Of a DNA stretch of 64,000 nt, positions 48,961 to 59,405 are shown in pieces (position 1 is the first letter of the stretch; the number at the start of each line of letters is the position of its first letter). Under the pieces are notes generated by a model, which saw nothing but the letters and a program-made list of their open reading frames with translations, ran no database searches and was not told the origin of the DNA. A program made the translations under genes and the position numbers. Source of the stretch: Dermatemys mawii (taxonomy: Eukaryota; Chordata; Testudines; Dermatemydidae); contig ML677374.1 in NCBI GenBank assembly GCA_007922305.1, positions 10,357,369 to 10,421,368 of the forward strand. Direction: 5' to 3'.

Positions 48961-49829
48961 AGGTGTCCTGGATAGGCGCCCTGCCTAGAGGCATGGCCGG
49001 GTTCGCTGTCGGGCTCGGGGCCCCCTTTTTCCTCCACACGGGATCACAGTGGGGAAGAGCCGGAGACCCGCTGCCGCAGTGTCACCCCCTTGTGTGAGGG
49101 GTGGTTCGTCAATGCCCTGCCAGGGAGAAGCGGTTCCTTGAGCCGCTTTGTATCCCCTAAAGAAGGACTCAAGATGTCGAAATCCAGGGCTTGTCTCTAC
49201 CCATTTTTCCTTCAACAGGCCGCCTAGGTAACTGTGAAACAAGAGGATACCACAGGTATCCAGAGTAACATCTGAGCAGGGAGTGGGAGGGATGATCAGA
49301 CTCAGCCAGTTGCCTTTGTTCCCCATATTGTTCTAAAGATTTTGTGAAAGACTCTCATGCGGGTTGTTAAGGGCTGAAAAGTAGGAGTAAGATCTGCAGT
49401 TCTCTGCTCCCATCAGAAATAGGAACACAAGATTTAATTTGCTTATTGTTCTCAAGCTTAAAAAGTTTGCTATGGAAAAAGCAGGGTTTCCTTTCCTGTA
49501 TCACAGATGATCAAAAAAGGGTGCAACTCCTTTTGTTCTTTGCAAGTTTATGCATGTGCTAGTGAGTCGAATACAAAACTTTTCCAGCTTTATTCTGTAG
49601 CAGTGGTTACAGTTCTGGATTCTGCAGTGCAGTTAAATTAAGAAACTGAAGTTAAGGATAACCTGTAGCATGCTGTAATAAGGGAATTACTGGAATTTAG
49701 AGGTAATGATTTGTTTGAGTATTGACTGGGCAAGTGTGTTGCTGATAACTACATGCAAAAATCTAGTCTTAAAACTCATTTTGAAAGCAGTATTTTAATA
49801 TTCCTATAGAATTGGTCAAATCAGAGGTG

Positions 49830-49908
49830 CATAGTGATGAAATAAAACCGAAAATAGCTGGAATTACCGACAGATTGTTGGTGGTGAAAAGGTTTTTTTC
49901 TGAATAAA
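49830..49908 (+). ncRNA. SNORD65: SNORD65-like box C/D snoRNA, copy 1
   Basis: C box GTGATGA 49,834-49,840; guide AGCTGGAATTACCG 49,856-49,869; D' box CAGA 49,871-49,874; C'-like TGGTGA 49,882-49,887; D box CTGA 49,900-49,903. The guide is perfectly complementary to 18S rRNA CGGUAAUUCCAGCU. The fifth nucleotide before D' pairs with the U after the invariant GG of the 530 loop, which is U627 in human, the known SNORD65 (HBII-135) target. It would direct 2'-O-methylation with fibrillarin. It lies in an intron, 72 nt before exon 49,976. The terminal stem is weak, so this copy might be less stable. Confidence 0.85.
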
Positions 49909-49975
49909 CCTACAACCTATCCTTTGTATAATACTGTAATATTGTCATATAATAATTGCTATTTCCTCTTTTTAG

Positions 49976-50001
49976 GGCAGAATGGTGTCTTGACATATAA
50001 G
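49976..50001 (+). other. Predicted 26-nt host-gene exon
   Basis: A strong polypyrimidine acceptor (atttcctctttttag) and strong donor (ag|gtaagc) enclose 26 nt with no useful reading frame. Its position just after snoRNA copy 1 supports it as a real host exon. Confidence 0.55.
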
Positions 50002-50430
50002 GTAAGCTTTATTTTTGCACACACTTGTATAAATTATTAAGCCAGTTTGGGGATTTTACTTGCATATTGACAAACTCTAAAATTGGAATGTGGCAGTCCC
50101 ATTCATTTTCTGGATGTGAGGTGTGGAGGGGACTCTTAAGTACTTGACTTGTAGTGCACCATATGGACCTGGACTAATGCAAAATGAAAAGCTGATAGAA
50201 AGATTTGTTTGAGTATTTTGAGGCTGCTCCAGGAGGGTTGAGATAGAAGCACTTTGGTGACTTACAGTTGACTACACCAATCTAAAGCTGATTGCTAGAC
50301 TTAATTAAGCAAGTTATGGATTTGATCAGCTAATTTCTTGCAACTTACTCCTAGTCAAGGGGAAAGTTAAAGCAAACTTTTAAAGTGTTGGGCTTGTAGA
50401 TAAGCAATTAACACAAAAATGAATGTGAAA

Positions 50431-50519
50431 AGCTGTTGACATGATGATACCCTTGAATAGGAAGTGCCGTCAGATGCGATAACTGACGATAACCTTCTCA
50501 ACTTGTCTGAAATACAGCT
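50431..50519 (+). ncRNA. SNORD49: SNORD49-like box C/D snoRNA (U49)
   Basis: C box ATGATGA 50,441-50,447; the diagnostic U49 words ataggaagtgccgtcaga and gcgataactgacga; D' box CAGA 50,471-50,474; D box CTGA 50,507-50,510. A perfect 6-bp stem AGCTGT/ACAGCT (50,431-50,436 with 50,514-50,519) closes it a few nt outside the boxes. U49 snoRNAs guide a 28S rRNA methylation. It lies in the host intron between the 26-nt exon and a candidate tiny exon ending at 50,618. Human has two copies (49A, 49B); only one is seen here. Confidence 0.9.
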
Positions 50520-52042
50520 ATATGTATATTGAATTCAAATTGTCTGGAGGCCTGTATGCTAGAACTTCACTGTTTGTGTTGTGCTGAAATGAGACTAGTA
50601 CTAAGAGCCAAAAGACAGGTATGCAGTTTATCTGAAGACTGGCTCTTCCATGCTTGCTGTTGTCACTGTGGCCTCAATCTATTCAGGGCATCATATAATG
50701 TCCATTTTTGTTCTTGTTTCCATTTACTCTATAGAGTCTGTCAATAGACTTCGATATTTCAGAGGAGTCAGATGTCTGCGGGAGGGGTGGAAAGCAGCTC
50801 CCTTGGGCAGTTTGGGTCTTGGACCAATCCTAATCTGGGTGGAAAAGGAGAACTGGGTCATGGCTTACCAAGACTTGGTGGACTCAGACCCTCTTAATAC
50901 ACAGATTCAAGATCAAGAGTTGAAACTGGATATTGCATGAATTGTGTAAGTTGACAGACTGTCCTGTCCCCATTATATCTGGGCATCCACTACAGGAGGC
51001 ACATTTCTCCAGCTCTCCCCCTGCACACTTAAGCTATAGGCAAGTGCAAGGGGCCAGTCATATTTCGCTAGCTTAGTAGATGATGTATGTAAGGGTTCTG
51101 TTCTGTATAAGAATAGCTTTTAGTGAAATTAAGCTGAACTGTGACTGGTAATGTAGTCATTCAGGAATGTAGACCGAAAACATGGCCTCTCCCACCATCT
51201 TTTGTGGTTCCAGATCACTTGTCTGCATGTACCTTTTTCTCTTTTCTGCTATAAAGTTATGCTACAACAAAGATTATTTCTAATCCTGTATATGGTCTCA
51301 AAATTGTACTGTTAAAACAGTTTACACATGTACATCCTTAGAAATCAGAACATAAAATGAGGTCACACAACTCAGTCACATCCCTTGTGAGTTTTGGACT
51401 TCAATAGTTTTGGAGCTAATCTGCTTCCCTCCCCTCTGAGTGAACTCTCAATTTTTCCTGCTTGACTAAACCTCTTCCCCCATAATGAATCTTAGTTCAC
51501 AGAACCAATGTGCCTAGACATCACTAGCAGCCTCCTGTGAAACCTGTCCTTTTATCATTTTAATGTTGGTTGGAAACTTGTTTTACAGCTTTTTTTCAAA
51601 AATAGGGAAGTTAAATGAGATTCCCGCACTAAAGAAAGTACAGCACTAGGAAATCTTTTTGGGTGAGTTTGAATACAAATTTTGTGTTGTGCTCATAAAC
51701 TCTAAAGTTAACTACTGATTTGCTTGATCTTGTACAAGAGTGTTCTCTTGACAGCTTAAGTGCAAATGAGTGAATAATACTGAGGCATTGGTAAACTAGA
51801 AGTGAGAACCCATGCAGTTGTATTGGTGTAATTCATAATTGGGGGAAGGGAGGGAATCAAAAAATGGCTGAGAATTTAAATTAAATGGTAAAACATCAGA
51901 TCCCACTGGTGATTGAACCTGGTGATACTCTTAAAAAAAGTTAAACTTAGCTGAATTTTCTGCTTAATCACTTCAAACATTCTAGGTTTCAGTGATAATC
52001 CTGGAATCTTTTATAGATATTTATAAATGTGTACCACTCAGT

Positions 52043-52134
52043 ACAAGATATCAAATGATGAAATTCACCAAAAATAGCTGGAATTACCGGCAGATTGACT
52101 GGTGGTGAGCAGAGTTTTTCTGAAGACATCTTGT
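52043..52134 (+). ncRNA. SNORD65: SNORD65-like box C/D snoRNA, copy 2
   Basis: C box ATGATGA 52,055-52,061; guide AGCTGGAATTACCG 52,076-52,089; D' CAGA 52,091-52,094; C' TGGTGA 52,103-52,108; D CTGA 52,120-52,123. A perfect 7-bp stem ACAAGAT/ATCTTGT (52,043-52,049 with 52,128-52,134) closes it. The guide and D' are identical to copy 1 and address U627 of 18S rRNA (human numbering). The D box ends 76 nt before the terminal exon at 52,200. With a consensus C box and a strong stem, this looks like the orthologous, fully functional copy. Confidence 0.92.
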
Positions 52135-52199
52135 ATATGAATGAATTGGTTGGGTAGAAGTTCACATTGCATTGTAACTTATTTGTCATTGTGTTTCAG

Positions 52200-52375
52200 T
52201 TGTCCATATTGCAAGCCTGTTGATCTGTGATAGAAGAACATCATAAAATATCCAAATGAGTCTGAGAATTAGCAGCTTGTTTTTGTGAGCACTACCAAAT
52301 GTGTCTGCTTACTCTTTTACAAGTATAAGATGTATACTGTTGACTGCACAAATTAAAATTTTCAAATCATTGTAC
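52200..52375 (+). other. Predicted terminal exon of the snoRNA host, with poly(A) signal
   Basis: Acceptor ttgtgtttcag is followed by about 175 nt of non-coding sequence, then ATTAAA at 52,352-52,357 and the GT-rich tgtacttgtggtcttt. That layout suits a final exon; no ORF is conserved-looking. Confidence 0.55.
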
Positions 52376-54308
52376 TTGTGGTCTTTATTTCAGATAACTT
52401 GCATAATATAAGCTCGTTCATAATTGAAAATACCCCTTTATGTACATTAAAATACAGCATTGTTCACACAAATGGATATTGTCACTTACTGCACTGCTGA
52501 AAAAAATTGCACAATGTACAAGGCAGAACAAATTTTGTGAACTAGAACATACTGGATTTTTAACACTTGTTGCTTAAACACAGTTACCTCTTTAAGACAC
52601 TGCCTGTAGCTGAACTGTTTCTCTAAAAAGTGTTTAAATACCATTAGTGAAACATTCCTCAAATACAGATGTGGTGGGGGGGACCTGACTTGTTTTTCAG
52701 TTACAGAACCTACATTTTCTGTGTATGTGACATGGCCTAACTTTAAATGAGAGAAGGTGCGTGAGGTAATCTCTTGTTGACCCAGCTTCTGTTGGAAAAG
52801 AGCTCTAAGCTTGAAAGTTTGTCTTCCAGCAGAAGCTGTTAAGATATTTCTTCACCCACAACTGTGACACTGCATACAACTTCAAATGCTTCTTATGGTG
52901 ACCATAATTGGTCACCTTAAAAATCACCCAACAGATATTTTTAGAGGAAGTAAGATTTAAAATGTGCTGGCTGCACAGAAGTCTCTTCATAGTTGATACC
53001 CTTCATTTTTATATATTTATAATCACTGACTTTAGATACTTAAGTAAGAAGATTTCCTCCTTTGTAATAGATATTTATCTTAATCTTTGAGGGGGTAGGT
53101 CACCAAATGAGCAATCTTTCAATCATCTAATCCTCCTCTTCCCCCTCCAGTGATTAACAAGGGTTTGTAAAAAGGTGTGAGTTTGAGCCACAGCAGAATT
53201 TTCAAGCAAGTAATTTCACAGCAAACAAAATTGAAAGAAGGCTGAAGATGGTTATATAGAAACTCTTAAGCTGCAGTTTCTCTGAGGAATAAAATTGATG
53301 CTGAAGATCTGTGTTACAGCACCATTTGCAGAGGTAGCAGGGGCAGAGTAGCAGTCCACTCAGAATTGTCTATTGCAGACAAATACCAATTTCAAACAAC
53401 TGGTTAACAAATTTTAAAGTTGTAAAGGAACTGCCTCCAGTATGTGAGGATTGCTAAGTAGCATGCTGGGGTGTAATGAAAATGGCATGGAAAGAAGCCA
53501 CATCTCTCTGCTGTTCATAGTGTTAAGGAGACTATTCTCTAGTGAGATGTCATAGCACAGCCCTAGATTCCAAGTGCTACACACATTTAACCACTCTAGG
53601 GTAGGTCAGCGTTTCAGGCTTAATACTTGATGCTAAAGCTCCTTTCCTATAAGTCTGAGGTACTGGTTTCCTTCTGTCCAGTAGTTGTCAACATCTAAGT
53701 TACAGTTTAAAAAAAACCTCAAAACTATTTGCTTACACAAACCTATCCCAATTCATTTATGGGGAATGGAATGAAAGGGCTCTTCAGCTTCAATTTCAAC
53801 TATAAGTGGTCTGTCTGTCCAGACAGGCCTGCTCATTAATGAGATGCAGCTGGGGACAGGAGCAGGTGTTCTCTATAAGGAGTCAGGCTGTCATTAAGGT
53901 AGGGGAGACAAGGGGGGAAACTGCTGAGGAAAAAGAGGTCTTGTGGGAGACTGCTCAGCTAAAACAGAAAGGAAGCACTCTACAGAGCCCAGGAACGCCA
54001 AGCATGCAGAAGAGGTGTGTAAGAAAGGGGCTGAATTTAAGTTTGTTTAGTAAAGACATGGTGACACTGTTGTTGAAAGTCAGCATGGCGGTGATAGAAG
54101 ATTCTCTGTTTATGATTTCTAGTCTGATGGACCTTGTCAGATTTGGACTGTGAGGACTTTGAGTTTGGAAGACTTAAGTTGGTCTTAATAATTGAGCCCA
54201 AAGATGGGTGTTACTAGAGTGCAGACTCTGAAGTTCCCTGCTGAAGAGCATGAGGGAGAAACTCATGTTCTGTCAGCAAACAGTGGTTAGTGAAACTACT
54301 AACTGAAA

Positions 54309-54521
54309 ATCAGAGAGGTAGCCATGTTAGTCTGGAATTGCAGAAGTGACAGAGTCCTGTGGCACCTTAAAGACTAACTAAACTATTAAAGCATAAGCTT
54401 TGGTGGGCTAATACCCACTTCGTCGGATGCATGCTGTGGACAACGTGGGTATTAGCCCACGAAAGCTTATGCTTCAGTACTTAAGTTAGTTTTTAAGGTG
54501 CCACAGGACTCTGTCACTTAA
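54309..54521. mobile_element. Palindromic turtle-type repeat (213 bp)
   Basis: Bounded by a perfect 11-bp duplication actaactgaaa (54,298-54,308; 54,522-54,532). The left arm has gtcctgtggcaccttaaagac and aagctttggtgggctaatac; the right arm answers with gtattagcccacgaaagctt and aaggtgccacaggac. The left end carries an unpaired gtagccatgttagtct head. Confidence 0.85.
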
Positions 54522-55263
54522 ACTAACTGAAAGGCAATCTACTTCAGGCCACCTGTCCTAGCTTTGAGATAGATACAACTGCCTAGGTAGAAAATGGGAA
54601 CATTCATTTCCAGTCAGTGAAGAAGCTAGATGAGACTGTGTCTATCTTACCCATGTTCTTTATCATTGGTAAGCATTTATATTACACTAGTTCACTTCTG
54701 TGCAAACATAACTGGATTGCAAACTAAAATGCAAAAAGTGAAGAGGTAGCACCTGTTTATATAGTATAAAAGTGAACCAATATGCTGAATTGGCACAACT
54801 TTGTTTAGACTTTTTGTTACAACTTTTGTACAAGGAAAGTTAATAGGGCATCTGAGTCTGAGATCAACTTTGCTATGGCTAAAAAGGCAGGATTCTAGTA
54901 ATCGAGAAACTTCATGTCTGCTATTCAATATGCTACCCCACCAGTATCTGGTTTTATTGTATAAAGGGAGGGTATCAAAGATTACTTCCTTATAATCTAT
55001 TTGGTTTTGAACATGTTTGCTGAGGCTTTGGAACTATCCAGCTAACACCACTGAAAAATTACTGAAGAAGTTTGCCCACTTGATGTCACTATGGGAGAGA
55101 TTTTGAATTGAGTTTGCTTTTGCTTTTGCTAGTAGTGCTGATTTTTTTTTCTAAAAAAAAAATGTTAAAGATACTTTGCAAGAAGTTAGACCTTGTTACT
55201 AGCAATATACAAAGCAAGATGACTGATGATATATTCACCTAACTCCAGGAGATGCTCATGCAG

Positions 55264-55690
55264 TCGTAGACCAGAGACTCCAGCTGGGAGGGACAGAAGC
55301 AGTCAAAGCAGGGACTGCTGCACTCTGGAGAAGGGAGAAAATTGGGCCCAGCCAGAGCTACCCTTCCATCTATCATCCCCTGGACCCAGAACTGTTCAGG
55401 GGAGACCCCCAACTCAGAGGGCACTAGAACCCATGTGGTTACCAAAATCAACATGGGGCAGGGAAGAAAACTGCAGAGGAGCCAGTCACAGATGCTAGCT
55501 GGTGGTGGCAGAAACAGCCAAATCAGGGACTGCTGCATTGAGGGGGCAGAGGTAAGATGGAGCCTAGCTAGGACCACTCCTCTCCCTTCCCTGTGGGCTT
55601 AGGAGAAAACTGCAGAAAGTAGCCAGCCAGACACTCAAGCTGGTAAAGGCAGAAGCAACTAAAGCAAAGAACTCTGGCTATTGAGAACTT
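55264..55690 (+). repeat. Degenerate three-unit tandem repeat
   Basis: Three diverged units begin near 55,270, 55,487 and 55,627 with agactccagctgg, agatgctagctgg and agacactcaagctgg. Each continues with ggcagaa/gacagaa, then agcagtcaaagcaggga, acagccaaatcaggga or agcaactaaagcaaaga. The last two units share a gaaaactgcaga lead. Confidence 0.6.
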
Positions 55691-55947
55691 TCTGCAGTTC
55701 GAACTGGCCTTTCTCTGCTCTGTGCTGTATGCGCCAACTCTCTCCCTCCCTTACATTCTCTTCACCTCACCTTCACTCCACCCTGGCCCTCACTCTCTCT
55801 TCCCTTTTCCTTGCAGGTAGCTGATCCCCCTCCTAACGAACAAAACCCATTTAAAAGAAAAAAAGTGGCACTAACCTGCCATTTGCTACCATCACATTGT
55901 GTACTGCTACTGGTATGTTCTTTCCTTTCCCCATCCGCCTGGGTTTT

Positions 55948-56072
55948 GTCTATTTAGATGGTAAGTTCTTTGGGATGGGGCCATCTACTAATCTGTACAG
56001 CACTTAGCACAATGGGGCCCCACTCTCGGTTGGTCCTTATATACTACTATAAAAACACACACAATAACAACG
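55948..56072 (+). repeat. L2/CORE-type LINE 3' tail
   Basis: tagatggtaagttctttggg, gtacagcacttagcacaatg and gggccccactctcggttgg in sense order. Confidence 0.62.
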
Positions 56073-56347
56073 TGGGGTCACTGCTTTTGCTAATAGTGCA
56101 TGTGAAAGGACTTCAGACTACATGCAGCACTCACTTCAGTGGTACTGGGAGTGCTGTCCAAGCCCCTACCTTGAAGTAGTATTAACAAACAGCAAATACA
56201 TGGTTTCCATCGCCAGCACCCCCTCATAAAAATTGTTTCAGCACTCTGACTCACTTCACCTAGCTCTGAAATGGGAATACTGCTGGCTGTAAAATGGCAG
56301 CACTTAGGCTTCTACTTCGTTGTGTTGTACAATTCTTTAAAAAACAT

Positions 56348-56470
56348 TATTTTTGGTGATAGTGCCTATAGGCCCTAATGAAGATCAGGGCCTCCTGCTA
56401 GGCACCGTATAACACAGAGTACGAGTCCCTGCCCTAAAAAGCATGTACTGTATTTTAGATAGACAAGTGG
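56348..56470 (-). repeat. L2/CORE-type LINE 3' tail
   Basis: tgcctataggccctaatgaa, gcctcctgctaggcaccgta and gagtccctgccctaaaaagc in antisense order, ending just before the possible exon at 56,641. Confidence 0.6.
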
Positions 56471-56640
56471 GAGGCAAAAGTAGATGTAGACATGAAGACA
56501 CAATGCCTTTTGTCAGAATGCTTACAACTCCAAATCCTACCTAGAAAATCAAAATGGGCTGAGATGCAGATGAGAGTTGCTTGTGCGAATTTAATAACAA
56601 TACAATCTTAATCTGATCACTTCCATGTTTTGTTTTGCAG

Positions 56641-56741
56641 CAAAGGAGGTGGATCTCTAGGAGTGATTTGAATAACAACCACTTAGACAAGGAAATGAAG
56701 AAAATCCGGACTCAAAAGAAACTACTGAGGCCATCTGGGAG
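56641..56741 (+). other. Possible unassigned exon (101 nt)
   Basis: Acceptor atgttttgttttgcag and donor gtaggt enclose 101 nt with one open frame that encodes a basic peptide (NNNHLDKEMKKIRTQKKLL is part of it). I do not recognise it. It could be a downstream exon of a longer host-gene isoform, an exon of a neighbouring gene whose other exons lie outside the window, or chance. No other exon with a compatible phase was found near it. Confidence 0.3.
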
Positions 56742-58991
56742 GTAGGTTGTAATTCCCTAAACAACCAGTTTTTGTATAGCGTGAGGAATAATTAATATAA
56801 AAATAATCTTTGGTTTTTTTTAACCCCTGTTCAACCAAAACTTTTATCTGAGTCATGAGTTTCCCATTGTGCATCACAAGCTAATTGGCCCCCTACCTTT
56901 CATGTTATAACCTGTTTTGCTATATGAAGTTTTTACTTAGATCTTTATTCTTCATTGTCCCATTTCTTATTTTCTCAGATTGACAAAATAAATATAAGGC
57001 TCCAATGTTTCTAAAGCTTTCATCCATTGGACCTACTCCCATAACTAAAGTTCACCACATAACTAAATCTTTGCAGGATTGGGGCTTATATTTTAAAATC
57101 TTATTTGCAATCAAGCGAGGCTACAGAATGTAGTTTGTGCTGAAGAAAAATATAAATATAGTATGTGAACCCAGGAAATACATATACAAATATTTTGAAA
57201 AGTCAGCATGTTTCTGTAAGCTACAATAAATAACAAAGTGAAACTGTGGTCTTGCTATTACAGAAGAAATAGCATAGCTAGGCAATAGTTAACCAAAACG
57301 TTTGGTTTAACAAGAACATAGAGCACTATATATCACTGTAAGTTTCTGACCTGTTCAATGGAGCATGAAAACTGCATGTTGTTACTAATTAGATTCTTCT
57401 TTTTTGAATGCGGAGCAGAGCGCTAAGAAACACTGATTGTTCAAACACTGTTTAATTAAAATCCTTAATAGAATCACAGTCTGTTCTGCTGTGTTGTGAA
57501 ATGGAAATATAATCAAAAGCACTTTTTGTATTACAACAAATGTGAGGCAGGTTTTTTTTCTTGGTGCTGTTTAAGTATATTGTGAACTTGTTCAGAGTTT
57601 CTGTTGAGACAAAACCAAATACATTTATCAGATTATGTGTTATACATCGAAAGTTAATTTATTTTAAAGGTTTAAAAACATCATCTGGAAAGAGTACAAG
57701 TTTGGACTGCAAGGGAATATGACCTCTGATTAAATAAGACTATAAACACCGCTGATGTGAATAGCCATTATATACTCTCACAGACCTTGGGTAGACTGAA
57801 GCAACTCAGCAAATATTTGCTTGATGGTTTAGCTTGCTGGGGTTTTTATTTTTATGTAATCTGTGGATAAATTAGCTGCAGTCTACATGGCAGTGTTTTG
57901 TTTAAAACCTTTGTTTTTATCAACATAGGGCTCTTTTCTAATATATGTTAGCTTATTGAGACTGTGAACTGGAAGCGCTCCTGCTGTGTAAACTATAAGA
58001 TGTTGATTTGGGAATATTTGTCTACATTCAGAAGATACTTTATTAGCTGGAACTTGGTTGAAGTTATAAGGCAATGGTATCCATCATAAATAGCTATTCT
58101 AGATTATCTTCACCATTAATGGCCTTCACTTTGTTGTTGGTTTGTTGATGAAATAATATAAACAATATAGGTTCCCAGCAGGGATCCTCAAACGCCATTT
58201 GTTGCTTAAATGGATGTTTAGCAAAGGCTCATCGCTATTAAAATTGTACATTGATTGAACTAACTCCTATTTCATAAACATAAAATATATAACTGTCAGT
58301 CCTTCTGTGAGGAAAATAAAATGGATTCATTTGCATTGCATTTGCAATGTATTTGATTTTGCAGGGTTATTAGGAAATAAGCAATGGGAAGGTCTTGAAT
58401 TAAAATTATTTTGAGTAGCAAAAACTTGAGAGAACGTGGTAGCTTGCGCTCCCAGAGCTAAACTCAAATCCATGAATAAATTTAAAACCTTTTAAAAGAT
58501 TAAGGCAGCAGGAAAATAATAATAAACATTAGATGCTTAGAACAAGAATGTCTCCCAATCTGAGATGGGAAAGTCATGTTGCAGTTCATTTATGAGAGAA
58601 ATCAGTGTTGATGCAAGGTGCCCTGGTACACAAATACATACTATAGGTTATGATTGGAAGTTTCAACCCTGATCCGGAGTGGCCACTGCTGTGGTGGGAA
58701 GGTGATTTTACTTTTTTATGCTAAGACCGCCACCGATGATGCTATTTGTGACTGTTTTTTGTGCTGCAGGAACTTGGTTAGTAGAAACATCACTGAGAAC
58801 ACTGAGCTCATTTTCACATAGGCCAGCAAGCAGCCATCGGATGGTAGTGACCTTTGATCTCTGCCCTTAGAGTCTGTGAGGTGCCTGCAGTCATGAAGGA
58901 GAGTCACATGCAGACATCTAAGGCATAGTTAGACTGGTAGTGAAGTGAAAAAGAATAGACTTGTGGAGGTTAATATATGGAGATATTCCTA

Positions 58992-59176
58992 TCTCATAGA
59001 ACTGGAGGGACCTTGAAAGGTCATGGAGTCCAGTCCCCTCTCTACACTAGCAGGACCAAGTACTGTCCCCTGACAGATGTTTTGCCCCAGATCCCTAAAT
59101 GGCTCCTTCAAGGATTGAACTCACAACACTGGATTTAGCAGGCCAATGCTCAAACCACTGAGCTATCCCTCCCCTG
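58992..59176 (-). mobile_element. tRNA-headed SINE with CR1 tail, copy 1
   Basis: On the minus strand the head reads ggagggatagctcagtggtt, with box A tagctcagtgg and box B gttcaatcc, then a CR1-like tail through ccctccagttctatgaga. This is the structure described for turtle Pol III SINEs. Confidence 0.8.
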
Positions 59177-59212
59177 CCCAAAGATGATTAGGGGGTTTGG
59201 AGAACATGACTA

Positions 59213-59405
59213 ATCATAGAATATCAGGGTTGGAAGAGACCTCAGGAGATCATCTAGTCCAAGCCCCTGCTCAAAGCAGGCTCAATTTCCCATTAAATCA
59301 TCCAACAAATTTTTGCCCCATATCCCTAAATGGCCCCCTCAAGGATTGAGCTCACAGCTCTAGGTTTAGCAAGCAAATGCTCAAACCACTGAGCTATCCC
59401 TCCCC
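59213..59405 (-). mobile_element. tRNA-headed SINE with CR1 tail, copy 2
   Basis: Same family and orientation as the copy 37 bp upstream on the map: tagctcagtgg and gctcaatcc (box B with one change) in the head, and a tail with ggacttgatgatctcctgagg... ending attctatgatt. The CR1 tail is well preserved. Confidence 0.82.

Larger units (their letters stand above)
48827..52375 (+). ncRNA. SNHG29: snoRNA host gene, probable SNHG29 counterpart
   Basis: A CpG-island transcript is inferred from spliced features: exon 48,827-48,937 (acceptor gtgttacag, donor gtaaga), a 26-nt exon 49,976-50,001 (acceptor cctctttttag, donor gtaagc), a possible tiny exon ending at 50,618 (donor gtatgc), and a terminal exon from 52,200 (acceptor gtgtttcag) with ATTAAA at 52,352-52,357 and GT-rich sequence after it. 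A further TOP-start exon upstream of 48,827 is possible. The only ORF is 19 codons from 48,858. Three C/D snoRNAs lie in the introns; two of them end 72 and 76 nt before the next exon, the spacing typical of intronic C/D snoRNAs. In human, SNORD49A/B and SNORD65 share the host SNHG29 (LRRC75A-AS1), hence the name. Exons are predictions, not observed. Confidence 0.68.
52380..56640. other. Intergenic or intronic DNA downstream of the snoRNA host
   Basis: No exon recognised up to 56,640. It holds a decayed palindromic repeat (52,755-52,860), the palindromic element at 54,309, the tandem repeat at 55,264 and two L2-type tails. If the exon at 56,641 belongs to the host transcript, this is an intron. 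Confidence 0.5.

Noticed and set aside
51078..51137. Possible fourth C/D snoRNA (ATGATGT ... CTGA)
   Set aside because: The C box has a non-consensus last base, there is no convincing closing stem, no D'/C' pair and no recognised guide.
58992..59405. tRNA genes
   Set aside because: A and B boxes are present, but the acceptor stem does not pair and the sequence runs into a CR1 tail, so these are SINEs.
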